A DNA stretch of 43,500 bases from an uncultured Clostridia bacterium (GTDB lineage: Bacteria; Bacillota; Clostridia; TANB77; CAG-508): NCBI GenBank assembly GCA_947630445.1, contig CANRHQ010000008.1, positions 1 through 43,500 on the forward strand, written 5' to 3'. Within the stretch, counting starts at the first letter, position 1; each line of letters opens with the position of its first letter. This document shows positions 43,051-43,500 of the stretch, piece by piece. Made by a program: the position numbers and the translations under genes. Under the pieces are notes generated by a model. It ran no database searches, had not been told where the DNA came from, and saw only the letters and a program-made list of their open reading frames with translations.

Positions 43051-43084
43051 AAGACCTACAGAAAATCTGTTAAGTCTTTTTTTG
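43051..43084 (+). terminator. Second terminator after the duplicated tRNA end
   Basis: AAGAC (43051-43055) with GTCTT (43074-43078), and ACAGA (43058-43062) with TCTGT (43066-43070), followed by a T-run. It may be the original tRNA-operon terminator, displaced by the insert. Confidence 0.7.
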
Positions 43085-43094
43085 GAAAATTTTA

Positions 43095-43123
43095 TTGAAA
43101 TATGTGTAAAAATAAAGTATAAT
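43095..43123 (+). promoter_or_regulatory. Promoter of the small hydrophobic peptide gene
   Basis: TTGAAA (43095-43100), a 17-bp spacer and perfect TATAAT (43118-43123). The leader that follows contains TCCTTTC (43131-43137). It can pair locally with AAAGGA (43140-43145) or with GAAAGGA at the ribosome site (43155-43161), which could sequester the ribosome site. Confidence 0.75.
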
Positions 43124-43173
43124 GAGAACATCCTTTCATAAAGGAAATCTTTGAGAAAGGAGGTACATATTAA

Positions 43174-43263
43174 ATGTCTTCATTTGATTTAATATGGCGT
43201 TTAATTGTTTTACTACTATTAAGTAGTAATTGCAATTATGATGACCATAACGACAAAGACTAG
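43174..43263 (+). CDS. Small hydrophobic peptide, candidate type I toxin (Fst/Ldr-like)
   Basis: This 29-residue frame opens MSSFDLIWRLIVLLLLSSN, a likely membrane helix, and ends with a short charged tail (DDHNDKD). A helix plus charged C-terminus is the form of Fst/Ldr-type membrane toxins. A very strong AAAGGAGG site, its own promoter and its own terminator support expression. The bases on both sides of its start codon (43163-43171 and 43177-43187) recur at 43342-43350 and 43355-43365, inside a convergent short transcript that would be complementary to this mRNA. Toxicity is inferred, and the sequence similarity to known toxins is only general. Confidence 0.65.
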   Translation: MSSFDLIWRLIVLLLLSSNCNYDDHNDKD

Positions 43264-43271
43264 AAATAGTC

Positions 43272-43306
43272 AAAACTAGGTAGTCCGACAGCTACCTAGT
43301 TTTTTA
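43272..43306 (+). terminator. Terminator of the small peptide gene
   Basis: AAAACTAGGTAG (43272-43283) pairs perfectly with CTACCTAGTTTT (43292-43303), and the T-run ends at 43305. Confidence 0.9.
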
Positions 43307-43309
43307 CAT

Positions 43310-43381
43310 AAAAAAAGATGTGAACCGACATTCACACCTTCGTACATATTGTCATCTTCATTTGACTTTTCGCTTAAGCTA
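43310..43381 (-). ncRNA. Candidate antisense RNA (type I antitoxin), about 70 nt
   Basis: A strong minus-strand promoter (43387-43415) starts a transcript near 43380. It ends at a terminator: GGTGTGAA with TTCACATC (43331-43338 with 43317-43324), followed by seven T residues. It has no ORF with a ribosome site. It carries the complements of GTACATATT (43342-43350) and TCTTCATTTGA (43355-43365). These match the ribosome-site and start-codon flanks of the peptide mRNA, so it can base-pair in trans with two blocks of 9 and 11 bp around the AUG. Confidence 0.65.
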
Positions 43382-43386
43382 CTATT

Positions 43387-43415
43387 AGTATAGCATTATT
43401 TTTTATATTTGTCAA
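43387..43415 (-). promoter_or_regulatory. Promoter of the candidate antisense RNA
   Basis: On the minus strand: consensus TTGACA (43410-43415), a 17-bp spacer and TATACT (43387-43392). The -35 overlaps the stop codon of the gene entering from the right. Confidence 0.8.
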
Positions 43416-43500
43416 ACGATTTCCAAAAAGTCTATGAGTTTTTTGTTCTGGGGATTTCCCAAGATTTCAATATTTTTAGACATATATTTATAATTTTGTT
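43412..43500 (-). CDS. C-terminal end of an unidentified gene entering from the right edge
   Basis: A minus-strand frame open from the window edge ends at TGA (43412-43414). The visible residues include MSKNIEILGNPQNKKLIDFL. There is an ATG at 43481-43483 but no ribosome site before it, so the true start is probably outside the window. The family cannot be recognised from this piece. Confidence 0.4.
   Translation of the reverse strand, partial: QNYKYMSKNIEILGNPQNKKLIDFLEIV

Overview
This is an AT-rich Bacillota-type chromosome segment with long A-rich coding strands, GGAGG-type ribosome binding sites, ATG/GTG/TTG starts and TGA used as a stop. The content points to an uncultured, gut-type anaerobic clostridium: a fermentative bifunctional AdhE, a low-GC SMC, a sigma-A/DnaG pair, a sortase, and prepilin-like surface proteins. 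Species cannot be named from the sequence alone.

Layout. 1-5.9 kb: an HD phosphohydrolase (cut by the left edge), a flavin reductase-like gene, the rpmG-secE-nusG-rplK-rplA-rplJ-rplL cluster with an L10 leader, then mtnN. 5.9-11.9 kb: an accessory island carrying a diversity-generating retroelement (DGR). It has two paralogous prepilin/formylglycine-enzyme-fold target genes, an Avd-type accessory gene, a frameshifted reverse transcriptase and a 119-bp template repeat. 11.9-28 kb: housekeeping and small genes, including SSB-like, GT4 glycosyltransferase, YlbF-like, secG, rnr, adhE, a MATE transporter fused to a cytidylate-kinase-like domain, dnaG, rpoD, a sigma-region-2-like small gene and an OmpR-type two-component pair. 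28-36.6 kb: a compositionally odd gene, smc, htpX, lemA, a prepilin/coiled-coil/tail-fibre-like gene and a 3D-domain cell-wall protein. 36.6-43.5 kb: lepA, rlmB, an unknown membrane-anchored protein, a sortase, an M15/PG-binding protein, three tRNAs, a duplicated tRNA-Phe 3' end and a small toxin/antisense-RNA-like locus.

Main discoveries. (1) The DGR is clear: the template repeat and the variable repeat of target 2 differ at 20 of 119 positions, and every difference is at a template adenine. (2) Each DGR target gene is preceded by a 175-183 bp segment bounded by perfect 22-bp inverted repeats. The two segments are homologous but lie in opposite orientations. In front of target 1 a near-consensus promoter faces the gene; in front of target 2 the same promoter faces away. 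This looks like a pair of phase-variable promoter inversion switches caught ON and OFF, and the second probably gates the whole target-avd-RT-template operon. (3) At 43.1-43.4 kb a 29-codon hydrophobic peptide gene and a convergent short RNA share two direct repeats. The short RNA is therefore complementary to both sides of the peptide's start codon, an arrangement typical of Fst/par-like type I toxin-antitoxin loci. (4) Others: the MATE-kinase fusion behind a leader-peptide/terminator module, an orphan sigma-region-2-like protein after rpoD, and a 170-bp structured insert between duplicated tRNA-Phe 3' ends.

All functional names rest on motif and layout recognition by eye; no database search was run.
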